From assembly GCA_033065855.1 (NCBI GenBank), contig JAVXUO010002959.1, forward strand, positions 244,689 to 308,688: a stretch of DNA of 64,000 nucleotides. Reading direction: 5' to 3'. The notes under the pieces are model-generated. The model did not search any database and was not told the origin of the DNA. It was given only the letters and a program-made list of their open reading frames with translations. Every line of letters starts with the position of its first letter. Position 1 is the stretch's first letter. Made by a program: the position numbers and the translations under genes. Below, in pieces: positions 21,945 to 33,899 of this stretch. This stretch comes from Escallonia rubra. Its lineage: Eukaryota > Streptophyta > Magnoliopsida > Escalloniales > Escalloniaceae.

Positions 21945-24492
21945 ACAAATGGATTCTCGGCAGCAGATGTTCAAGCCATATGACAGGTGATTGCTCACTT
22001 TTCTCACAAATCACTCCGAAGAATGGAGGACTTGTTACCTTCGGAGACAACTCAAATGGAAAGATCGTTGGTAAATGTAAAATTGGTACCGGTTCCATAT
22101 TTATCGATAATGTATCCTTGGTTGACCGTTTGAAGTTCAATTTGATAAGTATCAGTCAACTAATCGATAGTGGACACAAAGTTCAGTTCGAAGGCGATGA
22201 ATGCCTAATCAATCATGCCTCAGAAATAGGTACCTTGGTTGGTAAGAGAGATGGTAATATCTATACTCTATCTTTTGATGCATCTGACTCTTCTCGTGAA
22301 GTTTGTCTTTCTGCTCAACATAATGATATTTGGTTGTGGCATCGTAGATTAGGTCATGTTCACATGGATCTCATCAAGAAACTTCTCTTGAAAGAGCTTG
22401 TCAAAGGCTTACCAAAGTTAAAGTTTGTCAAGGATAAGGTTTGTGATGCCTATCAATATGGTAAACAGTCAAAAACATCTTTTCAAGCCAAAAAATGTTG
22501 TTTCCACCTCTCGCCCTCTTCAACTCCTTCATTTAGATCTTTTTGGCCCCACGAGAAATGCCAGCCTAGGTGGAAAATTTTATGCATTCGTCATTGTTGA
22601 CAATTTCTCAAGATACACCTGGGTTCTTTTTCGAACTCATAAGGATGAAGCATTTGAAAAAACAAATCAGTCTTGTTAAGCAGCTTCAAAATGAGAAGGA
22701 GTTTAAGCTTGTAAGAATTCAAAGTGATCATGGCGGTGAATTTGAAAAAAAATTTATTCCTTTTTGTATTCAAAATGGAATTTCACATGAGTTTTCTGCT
22801 CCTCGGATGCCCCAACAAAATGGGGTTGTATAGAGAAAGAATCGTACTCTACAAGAAATGGCCAAAACCATGCTTCATGAAAACTCTCTGCCAAAATATT
22901 TCTGGGCCGAAGCCGTCAGCACTTGCTGTTACGTGTTGAACACGGTGCTCATCAGACCAATTCTTGACAAAACTCCTTACGAGCTTTTCTCAAACCGAAA
23001 ACCTAAAATCGATTAATTCAAGGTTTTTGGTTGCAAATGTTTTATTTTGAATAATCGTGAGAACTTAGAAAAGTTTGATGCGAAGTCTGATGAGGGAATA
23101 TTTCTTGGTTATTCATTAAAACGTAGAGCATATAGAATCTATAACCGTAGAACTCTGACAATTGAAGAATCTATGCATGTAGTATTTGAAGAATCTAACG
23201 TTGAAAAACCAAGTAAGAATGCAGGTGATGACAGTGACGAACTCTCCATGGACTTGAATAACAAACTTAATGCCTCCTCAACTGAGGGGGAGTGTTCAAC
23301 ATCTTCTCACAATAACAGTGACGAGACTCAGCCACTTCTAAAAAGCTGGAGATATTCCTCTAATCATTCATTAGAACAAGTCATAGGTAGTGTGGAACGC
23401 GGAGTTACAACACGGTCTACGGTAAATCTTTTATGTGCGGATTTTGCTTTTCTTTCTCAAATAAAGCCTAAAAATATTTCAGAGGCTCTAAAAGATTCTG
23501 AGTGGATCCTTGCCATGCAAGATGAATTGAATCAATCTGAGAAAAGCGATGTTTAGTCACTAGTTCCTGCTCATGTTCAACAAAAGGTCATTGAAACCAA
23601 GTGGGTTTTTTGAAACAAACTTGACGAAGATGGCCATATTGTTCGTAACAAGGCTAGACTAGTTGCCCAAGGATACAACCAAGTCGAAGGGGTTGATTTT
23701 GATTAAACCTTTGCCCCAGTCGCTCGACTTGAAGCTATCCGAATGCTTTTGGCATTTTCATTTCATATGAACTTTAGAATTTTTCAAATGGACGTGAAAA
23801 GTGCCTTCTTGAACAGGGTAATACAGGAGGAAGTGTTTGTTAAACAACTTCCTGATTTTGAAAATGAAAAATACCCAATCATGTTTTTAAGCTGAAAAAG
23901 GCTTTGTACGGTCTTAAACGAGCTTGGTACAATCGTCTTAGCAGCTTCCTTATTGATCATGGATTCTCTCGCGGCAAAGTCAATACTACTCTTTTTACGA
24001 AAATTCATAATTTGCACATTTTTATAATTCAAATTTATGTTGATGACATTATTTTTGGTGCCACTAACAATGATCTATGCCAAGAGTTTGCTGAGAGTAT
24101 GCGCAAGTAATTTGAGATGAGTGTGATGGGAGAACTCACCTTTTTCCTTGGACTTCAAATCAATCATTCAAAAAAAGGAATTTTTATAAGTCAGTCCAAG
24201 TATACACGGGAGCTTTTGAAAAAGTTTGGCTTGGATAATGCTAAACCTAGATGTACTCCTATTTCTCCTTGCATTAATCTTGTCAAAGATGAAAATGGTA
24301 AAGATGTGGATAACAAACTTTATCGTGGTATGACTGGTAGTTTACTTTATCTTACCACTTCTAGACCTGATATAATGTTTAGTGTGTGTATTTGTGCCCA
24401 CTTTCAGGCTTGTCCCAAAGAATCTCATCTTACTGCAGTTAAACGCATTTTTAAATATCTCTTTGGGACTTTAAATTTATGCCTTTGGTATC
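21945..24492 (+). pseudogene. S2 pol, first part (protease, integrase, RT), broken
   Basis: The protease site reads LGSRCSSHMTGD, so the catalytic Asp of the usual DSG triad has become Gly. The pre-integrase finger ends CDAYQYGK, with its last Cys lost. Integrase pieces follow in two frames (LHLDLFGP; IQSDHGGEFEKK; PQQNG), and the codon of the catalytic Glu is a TAG stop at about 22831. RT spans about 23500-24480 with several stops; YVDD is at 24036-24047. The frame 24117-24492 runs to LNLCLWY, where S3 begins. The protein continues at 29938. Confidence 0.92.
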
Positions 24493-25956
24493 TGTTAGCC
24501 CTATGGTTGGATAACTTAGGCTTACATCTTGTTTTGATGATAACTATACATTGATTATGTTCTAATGTGTGCTTTGAGTGTATTCTTAGTAGGTATATAC
24601 ATGCACACTCATGAAGACACATTTGAGAAGTTGGATAGATGGATTAAATCCAAAGAATCTTAAAGCTATGGTGACATGCTATGGAAGCTTCATCAAGTCC
24701 AATGTCAAAGAGTAAGAAAGAATGCATAGGCTAAGTTACTATCGATTATAATTGATATTTCCTATTATGTACCTAGTCTTGGTTTGATGCTTGGATTGAT
24801 GACTATGACCTAAAAATACCTTAGGACACCTTGTGCATTGCATGTGAGTTCATAACCTTTCACACGAGTGTGGTTCTTGAAAATGAGTGAACTTTGGAGC
24901 TCACTCAGATTTTCTCAAAACTGTTTTTGGGGCTAATATTTTCATATCTTGATAAAACTTTTCATTAGCTTTCCAACTCAAAAAACGGCACCTTAATCCG
25001 ATTTTTCTAGAGAAAGTTATGCCCAAAATAGGAAAGAGGGTTCCGTGAGGCAGCCGATAGGCAGTAGGGTATTACAGTCGACTGTAATTGAATACAGTCG
25101 ACCGCATTGGTCAATGCAGCCCACTTCATTGGTCAAACTTCAGTTCCAACAGCTATTTTCGAGGACAAAACTCCAACGGCTATTTTTTAGGGATTACAGT
25201 CGACTGCATTGGTTACAGTCGACTGCAATGGCAGTTTTGCCCACTTTATGCCTATAACGGCTATATTTGATCTCTTCTCTATATAAATGATTTGGGGCTT
25301 CATTATACACCATGGAAACCACATTCTAAGCCTTCATTCATTAGAGAAACATCAAGGCTCATAGATTAAACTTTTCTCTCTTCATCTTCATGATTTTACA
25401 TCATTAAAGAGAGCATCTTTGTGAGCAATTCTTTGATTGAGAGTGAGCATCCTTCAAGTCATCAATTCTCTCATCTCTCTATTTTCACTAGAGCTTCATT
25501 TGTACTCATTTCCTTTCAAGGGGGTTTCTTTGTACACATTTGATCTTTGTAAAAGGATTGTGATCAAGGCTTGGGTTTGTCAAGTCTTGGGTGAGCTTTG
25601 TGGATTCAAGGCTTGTGCTTGGTGTGGGGATATCACCAAGTGTTGTAAGGGTTTTGATCTTGACCCGGAAGAAGATTGTTGCTAGTGGATTCTAGTGCTC
25701 TTGCAAGGGACTTCCTTGAAGAGGTGGATGTAGGCTTGAGGGTATATCAAGCCGAACCATTTAAATCTCCTTGTCAAGTATCTCTAACTCAATCTCTTTC
25801 CTTATTGCTCTTTAATTGTTTGAGATTGTTTAGTTAGCAGCTTCATTGAAGTATTACTTCATTTGTTTGAGATTTATGATTGTGCTTAGTTTAAATTCCC
25901 CATTATATTTCAAAAACCCTATTCACCCCCCCTCTAGGGTTGTTTTATTGGTTTCA
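24493..25956 (+). repeat. S3 5' LTR
   Basis: Starts TGTTAGCCCTATGG and ends TTGGTTTCA. Palindrome variants lie at 25075-25222, TATATAAAT near 25279, and CACCCCCCCTCTAGGG near 25924. Open frames within it are not genes. Confidence 0.95.
25070..25290 (+). promoter_or_regulatory. S3 U3 palindrome array and TATA box
   Basis: Copies such as TTACAGTCGACTGTAATTG, ATACAGTCGACCGCATTGG and TTACAGTCGACTGCAATGG occur between 25075 and 25222, followed by CTATATAAATG at about 25278. The 3' LTR keeps cleaner copies, for example ATGCAGTCGACTGCAT, where this LTR has ATGCAGCCCACTTCAT. Confidence 0.55.
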
Positions 25957-25958
25957 AG

Positions 25959-25970
25959 TGGTATCAGAGC
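25959..25970 (+). other. S3 primer binding site (initiator tRNA-Met)
   Basis: TGGTATCAGAGC lies 2 bp after the 5' LTR, as in S1. Confidence 0.93.
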
Positions 25971-26015
25971 CTCGGCTCTTGATTTTTTGGTTAACACCTA
26001 GAGAGTTAAAAGATC

Positions 26016-27727
26016 ATGGAGTTTCCTAGTCTTGAGGGGAGTTCTATTACTAGGCCTCCACTTTGTGATGGGTCTTCATATAGTATATGGAAAATTAAGA
26101 TGCGAGTATTTTTAGAATCTTTAGATTATGAAATGTGGGGAATTGTTGAAGATAGCCCTTATGTTCCAACCAAGAGGATTAGGAATAAGCTTGTGCCAAA
26201 GGAGAAATCCAAATTTAATGACTATGATAGAAATATGCTTTGCGTGAATTCTAGAGCTAAGAATTGTCTTGTTTGTGATCTAAACGCGAATGAACTCAAT
26301 CGAGTTATTGCGTGTGATTCGGCTAAGAGTATGTGGGATACACTTCAAGTCACTCATGAAGAGACTTCTCTTCTAAGAGATTCAAAGATGAATTTATGGC
26401 ATAGAGAATATGAATTGTTTCAAATATTTTCTGATGAATCTATTATGGAAATGAATTTTCGTTTCATTAAAATTGTTAATACTTTGAAAAAATTAGGAAA
26501 AGATTTCTCTAACGGTGATCTTGTGAGAAAGGTAATTAGGTCATTACCTAGAGAATGGAATGCAAAAATCACCGCACTTCAAGAATCAAAGGATCTTAAT
26601 ACCTTCCCGTTGGATGAATTAATTTGCTCATTGATGACCTATGAAATGCAACTCGAATCATCCGGGCAAAAAGTTCCAAAGAAGAAGAAGAAGTGCATTG
26701 CTCTTAAAGCTTCATCAATGATGGATCAATCTTCAAGTGAAGAGGAAGAAGACTTGAATAACAAGGAGATAAACATACTTGCAAAGGAATTCAATGAGTT
26801 TCTCAAACTTAAGAAAGTTGGAAACTCACACAAGAGCAAGAATGATTCAAGTGTAGAGATTACCTCATGGGAGAATAAGAAGAAGAAAGGGTCAAGAAAG
26901 AAACACTCCATAAAGAGATCAATCGAAGCCATTATTTGGAGCGATAATGACTCAAGTGGAGATGAATGTGGTGATTTCGATGATAGAGATTCAAATCTAT
27001 GCTTCATGGCTCAAAAAGAAAATGAGGTAAATTCTTCATATAGTGATAGTGATAGCAATTTTTCCAATTATGATATTTATGATGCTTACGCTCTTTTATA
27101 CGAAGAATCCATGAAATTAGCCAAGAAAAATTGTGCTTTGAAAAAACTTTGCGTACGATTTCAAAAGAGCTAGATGACTTAAAAAGTGAAAATAATGAGT
27201 TGCATGCCAAGAACGAATGCATATCTAGCCATTTATATGTGGAGAATGTGAATAATGATTTGGTTGAATTAATTGCTAACACTCCTAACTCAAAACAAAT
27301 CTCTTGCAAAACTTTGGCTCTAGAAAAACAAAATGAAGATTTAAAACTTGAGATTTGTGATTTGAAAAGATGTCTTGAAAAATTTGTTGATAGTAAAAAC
27401 AACTTGGATGTCATGCTTGGACACCAAAGAGTTGGCCTAAACAAAGGCGGTGTTGGATTAGATCCCCTCACCTTGCCTCCTAAAGTTTTTAAACAACAAG
27501 CTAGGTTAAATGTTCCTCCAAGACAACCAAAGAACTATTGCACACCATTTACACATTGTGGTTGGTGCAACAAGAAAGGACATAGGACTAGTTATTATCC
27601 TTGTAGAATTGTTTATGTTGGTTGTGTAAAGAAAATGTGGGTTGTTAAAGAATTTCTTAATGTTGCTAAGACTAACACTCATGGACCCAAGAAAATGTGG
27701 GTACCAAAAGTTAGACCTAAATTGTAA
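26016..27727 (+). pseudogene. S3 gag, one frameshift
   Basis: The ATG at 26016 begins MEFPSLEGSSITRPPLCDG. The 385-codon frame contains the copia gag domain (SYSIWKIKMRVFLESLDYEMW; LVCDLNANELNRVIACDSA; LPREWNAKITALQESKDLN) and a Ser/Asp-rich stretch. It stops at 27173, and the sequence continues in the frame 27131-27727 with a coiled-coil-like region (SKELDDLKSENNELHAKNE) and the finger CGWCNKKGHRTSYYPC. The first zinc knuckle found in S1 (CYKCHKPGHMKMDC) is absent. A single shift near 27140-27170 separates the two parts, so this is the least damaged gag in the window. Confidence 0.92.
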
Positions 27728-28466
27728 TTATAGGTTGTTCAAGGTAAAGGCAAATAGCAACAAGGAGAAGGCTCCAAGAAAATTTTGAGAAGGAGGAGCA
27801 AAAAGCTAAATCTTAAGGGGGAGTAAGCATTCCGAGATTGGACATGCCATTCATACACACACCCATTTTGATAATGCCAAAAAGGGAATATGACTCGGTT
27901 AGACATTCAGTTGTGTTTGTTTGATATTGTTGGCATGCATTGATTGAGGGGGAGCATACATTATGATGGAATATGCAGAAGATAACTTGATAGGGGGAGC
28001 TTACTTGCTTGAATCATATACTATCTTGTTACTCTTGAAATATGCATAAAGTAGAAGAGATTATTAAGCTACATTGCATATCTTTCATTGGATCATGAAG
28101 GAACTCTTGATGTCATCAGTATGAGTTCATGAGTTATATGCACTTCACGCCATTATCTTGCTTATAACTATCTCTTCACACATGCATACCCTTGTCTCTT
28201 TGTTGATGACAAAGGGGGAGAAATAATCTTGATTCTATATGCTATGTGATTGTGTGTTTTGAGAGAACATTAGAGGAAGAGCATATCTTGTTTTAGCTAG
28301 GGAAGCTAGCTACAAGCTTAATTGCTATATGAGATAAATTGACATATCTTGAGTATACAAGCAATGATTGAGTGTTCTATGTGAGATTGTTGTGCTTAAT
28401 TGACTATCATATGATACATCTTACCCTATATAGAATCAATGTTGTCATCATCAAAAAGGAGGAGAT
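27728..28466 (+). other. S3 region between gag and 3' LTR with purine tracts
   Basis: No pol sequence is seen. GGGGGAG tracts lie near 27818, 27949, 27996 and 28212, and AAAAAGGAGGAGAT abuts the LTR. The phrases GATAATGCCAAAAAGGG and GATGACAAAGGGGGAG recall the untranslated 3' region of full Sireviruses, so the deletion runs from the end of gag to the 3' untranslated region. Confidence 0.8.
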
Positions 28467-29932
28467 TGTTAGCCCTATGGTTGGATAACCTAGGCTTACA
28501 TCTTGTTTTGCTGATAACTACACATTGATTATGTTCTAATGTGTGCTTTGAGTGTATTCTTAGTAGGTATATACATGCACACTCATGAAGACACATTTGA
28601 GAAGTTGGATAGATGGATTAAAGCCAAAGAAGCTTAAAGCTATGGTGACATGCTATGGAAGCTTCATCAAGTCCAATGTCAAAGAGCAAGAAAGAATGCA
28701 TAGGCTAAGTTACTATCGATTATAATTGATCTTTCCTATTATGTACCTAGTCTTGGTTTGATTCTTGGATTGATGACTATGACCTAAAGACCTTAGGAAA
28801 CCTTGTGCATTGCATGTGAGTTCATAACCTTTCACACGAGTGTGGTTCTTGAAAATGAGTGAACTTTGGAGCTCACTCAGATTTTCTCAAAACTGTTTTT
28901 GGTGCTAATCTTTTCATATCTTGATAAAACTTTTCATTAGCTTTCCAACGCAAAAAACGACACCTTAATCCGATTTTTCTAGAGAAAGTTATGCCCAAAA
29001 TAGGAAAGGGGGTTCCGTGAGGCAGCCGATAGGCAGTAGGGTATTACAGTCGACTGTAATTGAATACAGTCGACTGTAATTGAATACAGTCGACTGCATT
29101 GGTCAATGCAGTCGACTGCATTGGTCAAACTTCAGTTCCAACGGCTATTTTCGAGGACAAAACTCCAACGGCTATTTTTTAGGGATTACCGTCGACTGCA
29201 TTGGTTACAGTCGACTGCAATGGCAGTTTTGCCCACTTTATGCCTATAACGGCTATATTTGATCTCTTCTCTATATAAATGATTTGGGGCTTCATTATAC
29301 ACCATGAAAATCACATTCTAAGCCTTCATTCATTAGAGAAACATCAAGGCTCATAGATTAAACTTTTCTCTCTTCATCTTCATGATTTTACATCAATAAA
29401 GAGAGCATCTTTGTGAGCAATTCTTTGATTGAGAGTGAGCATCCTTCAAGTCATCAATTCTCTCATCTCTCTATTTTCACTAGAGCTTTATTTGTACTCA
29501 TTTCCTTTCAAGAGGGTTTCCTTGTACACATTTGATCTTTGTAAAAGGATTGTGATCAAGGCTTGGGTTTGTCAAGTCTTGGGTGAGTTTTGTGGATTCA
29601 AGGCTTGTGCTTGGTGTGGGGATATCACCAAGTGTTGTAAGGGTTTTGATCTTGACCCGGAAGAAGATTGTTGCTAGTGGATTCTAGTGCTCTTGCAAGG
29701 GACTTCCTTGAATTGAGAGTATATTAAGCCGAACCATTTAAATCTCATTGTCAAGTATCTCTAACTCAATCTCTTTACTTATTGCTCTTTAATTGTTTGA
29801 GATTGTTTAGTTAGCATCTTCATTGAAGTATTACTTCATTTGTTTGAGATTTATGATTGTGCTTAGTTTAAATTCCTCATTATATTTCAAAAACCCTATT
29901 CACCCCCCTCTAGGGTTTTTTTATTGGTTTCA
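28467..29932 (+). repeat. S3 3' LTR
   Basis: Begins TGTTAGCCCTATGG directly after the purine tract and ends TTGGTTTCA before the GTATC duplication. It carries five or six S1-type palindromes at 29046-29215. Confidence 0.95.
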
Positions 29933-29937
29933 GTATC

Positions 29938-30426
29938 CACATAATTTCTCGCTAGATCTGGTAGGTTTTTCTAATTTTGATTACGCGGGATGTCTTGTCG
30001 ATCGCAAGAGTACTAGTGGCACTTGCCAGTTTCTTGGCAATGCTTTAGTGTCGTGGCACAGTAAAAAAATAGACGTTTGTGGCTCTCTCCACTGCTGAGG
30101 TGGAATATGTTGCGGCTGAAAGCTGTTGTGCCCAAGTACTGTGGATGCGTCAAACTTTACGAGATTTTGGTGTCTTAGCATACCATATTCATATTATGTG
30201 TGACAGTAGCAGTGCTATTGATATTAGTAAAAATAATGTTCAACACTCGTGCACTAAGCACATCGATATTCGTCACCACTTTCTTCGAGACAATGTTCAG
30301 AAAGGTTTAATAGAACTCAAGAAAGTCGGTTCTGAAGATCTGCTCGCAAATATCTTTACTAAACCTTTAGCTGAATCCGCTTTTTGTTCTCTTCGTCGTC
30401 ACTTAGGAATGTGTGATCTTAGCTAA
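29938..30426 (+). pseudogene. S2 pol, last part (RNase H), broken
   Basis: This continues S2 pol after the S3 insertion: FDYAGCLVDRKSTSGTCQF in the first frame, a one-base shift near 30070 in an A run, then 30079-30426 with STAEVEYVAAESCCAQVLW, CDSSSAIDISKN, TKHIDIRHHF and NIFTKPL. It lines up with the S1 sequence at 7100-7565. The stop is at 30424-30426. Confidence 0.92.
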
Positions 30427-30439
30427 AAAAATTCATTTG

Positions 30440-30775
30440 TCCTAAATCTTTTCAGTCGACCGAAAACTTTCTCTTTGAATGTTAAAGGTATTGTTTCTGT
30501 TTGTTTCAGTCGACCGAAAAGTCAGTTTTCATTCGACTCAAAACTTTTTGGTCGAATGAAACTTCCTTCCTATTTTGCATCTGTTGGATTTAGTCGACTG
30601 AAAAGTCAATTTTCATTCGACTAGAAATCTTTTCAGTCGACTGCAAACATCTTTCACCTTCGGCAATCTGTTGGATTCAGTCGACTGAAAAGTCAAGTTT
30701 CAGTCGACTAAAATCATTTCAGTCGACCGAAAATGATGTTTCAGTCGTCTGAACACCCGTCGTCTATATATACCC
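30440..30775 (+). promoter_or_regulatory. S2 internal palindrome array and TATA-like box before env-like ORF
   Basis: Eleven motifs of the S2 type (such as TTTTCAGTCGACCGAAAA, TTCAGTCGACTGAAAAGTC) lie between 30453 and 30750. CTATATATACCC follows at about 30763. The ATG of the envelope-like ORF is at 30877, about 110 bp downstream. The motif type is that of the S2 LTR and not that of S1, so this looks like a copy of the element's own U3 array. Promoter function is inferred. Confidence 0.55.
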
Positions 30776-30876
30776 TTTTTCACTTTTTACTATTACCCTT
30801 TTCACTGTTCCTCGTCTAGTTTTCACATACTTTTACTTTTCTTCTCTCTCTTGCCCACCTGTCACTCAGGGCCTAC

Positions 30877-32988
30877 ATGGACTCAAACCCACACCCTCGT
30901 AATCGCCGACGTCTTGTAATTGACACCGACGATGAATCCGACGTGGCTCATCCACCTGCTGATGTTGCTCCACCACTACCTTCCACACGTCGCCGCACTA
31001 GTCAGACGACAACTGCTACTACAAGATCATCATCCTCTGTACCTACTCAACGGACGTCTGCTGCTCCGTCCTCTTCAGGTAATGTTTCTCCTCCTCCTAA
31101 TGCCACTTCTTCTTCCTCTGCTTCTCCTCCAACTTGCCTGCCACCTACCTGCCCCTATAATTCTCCTACTGAAATACTCCACATTCCTCACTTTTTTGAG
31201 TCCGTCGACAACCAAATCAACTATTATACAAATTTAGTCAATCGAGAGGTCGTACCGGGTCGTCCAATGATGTCAACCTGATGACTCAACTTGGTCTTAC
31301 CGGCCTTTTTGACCGAATGGGATGTCCTTACATTCTCTCTCCTCCTTCCATTTACTACCCTGGTCTTGTTTGCATGTTCTATTCGAACATGCATTTTAAT
31401 GTTCTGTCCTCCACCTTTTTTACCACATATGTTAATGGAGTCCACATCCGTCTCGATGCCACCACCTTAGCCCAAATACTCAGTTTTACCAACCAATCCT
31501 CCACCATTGTTTTCCCCGGAGACTCATGGTGCACCACCAGCTCCTTTACCCCACTCCAACAAACACAAACCCTTTTAGGAGACCCGTCCATTTCTCGACC
31601 CCACAAACCTAGTTTAGGTGACATTTCTCCTCTTCATCGTGTCCTCCATTTTATTCTCTGTTATAACCTCTCGGGCCGTGCCGACTCTTTTGCTACTTTT
31701 TCATATCTCGACATCATTCTTCTCACCCACATCATTTGGGGCTCTCCCTTAAACATTGTGGGCATTCTAATGCTCGTAATGGATGCCCGGAAGAAAAAAA
31801 TTCTCAGCTAATCTTCCTTTCGGTCTAATCTTAACCCGAGTTTTTGAACATTTTCATATCCCCCTTCCTACATCTATCTCGGAATGTATATCTATTCCGT
31901 GTCAGCATATTCTTGACAAAACTTCTCTTCGTCGAGCGGGGATTCCCATTCACACTGATCTCACCACTAACATTGTATCTCTTGAGCGGATCGCTGTTAT
32001 CGACCTTTCCCACACCCGATCAGTTTTGATTCCCGCTCCCGCTCTTGCTCCCACGCTTGCTTCTGCTCTATCTCCTGGTACTACTACCTCCCCTGCTCCT
32101 GCAGTTCCCCCACCCGAACCTTCTGATCCTTCCCCCTCTGTTTTGTCCCCATCACCTCCTCCCTCTCACTTTATACCCACTATGCCTACTGACCCATCTT
32201 CCTCTATACCATTCCCTCCCTCCGACCTTTCCTCCTGGTTACCACCTCTGCCCACCCCTCCTCACCCCACTGATCCCTTCTTCAGCCCGCTTAACGACTT
32301 CTCAAATCTTAATTTTGATGAGTTCCTCTGCATCGACAACTCCGAACTCTCTAAGCACCTTTCTCGTCTCTCCACTTCGATACAATTAATACTTGAATCA
32401 CAAACCACCTTAGTTGCCTCCGTTGCAGCCAACCACACCGCCCTTCTTCATGAGCTTACCGATCTTCAACAGTCGGTTCAACACTCCTCAGCCCAGCTTC
32501 TCTCGAACCAAATAGACTTTCCCACCCTTATTAACGAACTCATCTCTAACCTTTTCTCTCTTCCTCTCAACCATACTTCAATCCTGGAAAGTTTGACTCA
32601 GATACAGCATGATCTTCACCAACAACAGGAAGTTGCCATTCAGGCTCATCGTCGCCAGGCCTATCTCACTACGAGCATTCTAACTGAACATAACTGCAAC
32701 CTAGTACATCAGATCTTCGAACAGGCCCATGGCTTTAGGGTGACTCGTCCAGATATCTTTCCCTCTCGACACACCCGCACCGCAAGGGAAGAATGGTTCT
32801 TAAACCCGCATCTCCCGTACAACCCTCCGATGTCGCGCTCTCCTCGTGTAGTCGAAGTCGTTGAAGTACCCATAACTGCTCTACCGCCTGTTGATCCATC
32901 CTCTTCTGCACAAGGTGCTCGTCAATCTGCCCCGCCACCTACTGCTCCATCCTCCTCTGCACAGGGTGCTCGTCGCCGTCAGCCCTAG
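30877..32988 (+). pseudogene. S2 third ORF, envelope-like protein, broken
   Basis: Three overlapping frames follow one another: 30877-31281 (MDSNPHPRNRRRLVIDTDDE, then Ser/Thr/Pro-rich), 31281-31811 (LTGLFDRMGCPYILSPP; DISPLHRVLHFILCYNLSG) and 31783-32988 (LPFGLILTRVFEHFHIPLP, a Pro/Ser/Thr-rich stretch, then a Leu/Gln-rich segment with coiled-coil character). The two junctions are simple frameshifts, so the ancestral product would be about 700 residues. The central part is homologous to the S1 third ORF and resembles the plant transposon protein domain of Sirevirus envelope-like ORFs. I see no clear signal peptide, and receptor or membrane function should not be assumed. Confidence 0.78.
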
Positions 32989-33899
32989 ATGCTTTCTTTT
33001 TTTTTACTCCTTTGCTTGTTGCTTTGGCTGCCCCTCTTTTTGATTTGACAAAGGGGGGGAACGATTAATTATTGATCATTCTTTGTACACATCTTTAACA
33101 ATTTTTTGCTGAATATTAAAAGATGTTCTTTTAGTTATTACTTTGTTTGAATGTGATGCCAAGGAAAGTGGATTCGTACTTACGTGGAGGTGCCACAAAG
33201 GCTGCAATCCGAGTCAGCTTCTAAGTATGTTGATGTGAGACACAGCAAGGGTGGAACAAGGGTAGAGACCAAGGGCTTCCCAGACAGAGCTTGAGGGTGG
33301 CAGTGCTACGAGGGCGATAGCGCAGGAGGAATATACGACGACAGTCACAGTCCGATGCTTAGGTCCAAAGTCAGGGTCCTATATATTTCTCTCTAGGATT
33401 CTAGAGTAAGAAAGTGAAAATGTGAGAAAGTGAAGAAGAAGTCCTGAAAATGTCCAACCTCTATCTCTTTTCCAAATGAATTCTCAAGACCTCTATTTAT
33501 AGAGATTGAGATGATGATGTCATTAACCGACACGTGGCGCTCCCCGGGAGTGACACGTCACCGGGGGGTCCACGGGTGCCGGTGCTCCACGGACTGTCGA
33601 ATTGCATATTCATCCGGCCTGCCCCGCACAGCGTCGCTCTGTCTGTCTGAGAAGACTGGCTCCCACAGCGTCGGTGTGGCCAGAGAACCCCCTTGATCTA
33701 GCCTCCAATCCAAGCCCTTGCAGAGTCCTACAGGTCTGGCAGCAGTGGGGAAGACCCGACGCCCAACTGCCAGGTGAACTAGGCGCGATGCCCTCCGAAG
33801 ACCTGCTCCCGTCTTGGAGTGACCCGGGGGTCATAGTCCCTAGGGGTGCCGACGCAAGCCCCCAGTGCCGGAGCACGTAGGCCAGTCATGCAGGCACCC

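Larger units (their letters stand above)
24493..29932 (+). mobile_element. S3: gag-only Sirevirus-type element, nested in S2 pol
   Basis: Begins TGTTAGCC and ends TTGGTTTCA, with GTATC duplicated at 24488-24492 and 29933-29937. LTRs are 24493-25956 (1464 bp) and 28467-29932 (1466 bp) and agree over almost their whole length. Visible differences include a 20-bp repeat gain near 29064 and a short loss near 29713 in the 3' copy. The interior is only about 2.5 kb: primer site, gag and purine tracts, with no pol and no envelope-like ORF. It could have moved only with proteins supplied by a relative. LTR sequence and gag place it near S1. Confidence 0.95.

Noticed and set aside
24117-24554. S2 RT frame ending in its own stop at 24552
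   Set aside because: Residues after about 24492 belong to the S3 LTR; the true continuation is at 29938.
25437-25685. 82-residue frame with several Cys, also found at 29429-29677
   Set aside because: Its two copies are simply the two S3 LTRs; it is LTR sequence and not a small Cys-rich protein gene.
31224-31624. Minus-strand open frames opposite the S2 env-like ORF
   Set aside because: They are shadows of the plus-strand reading, which has homology to the S1 third ORF.
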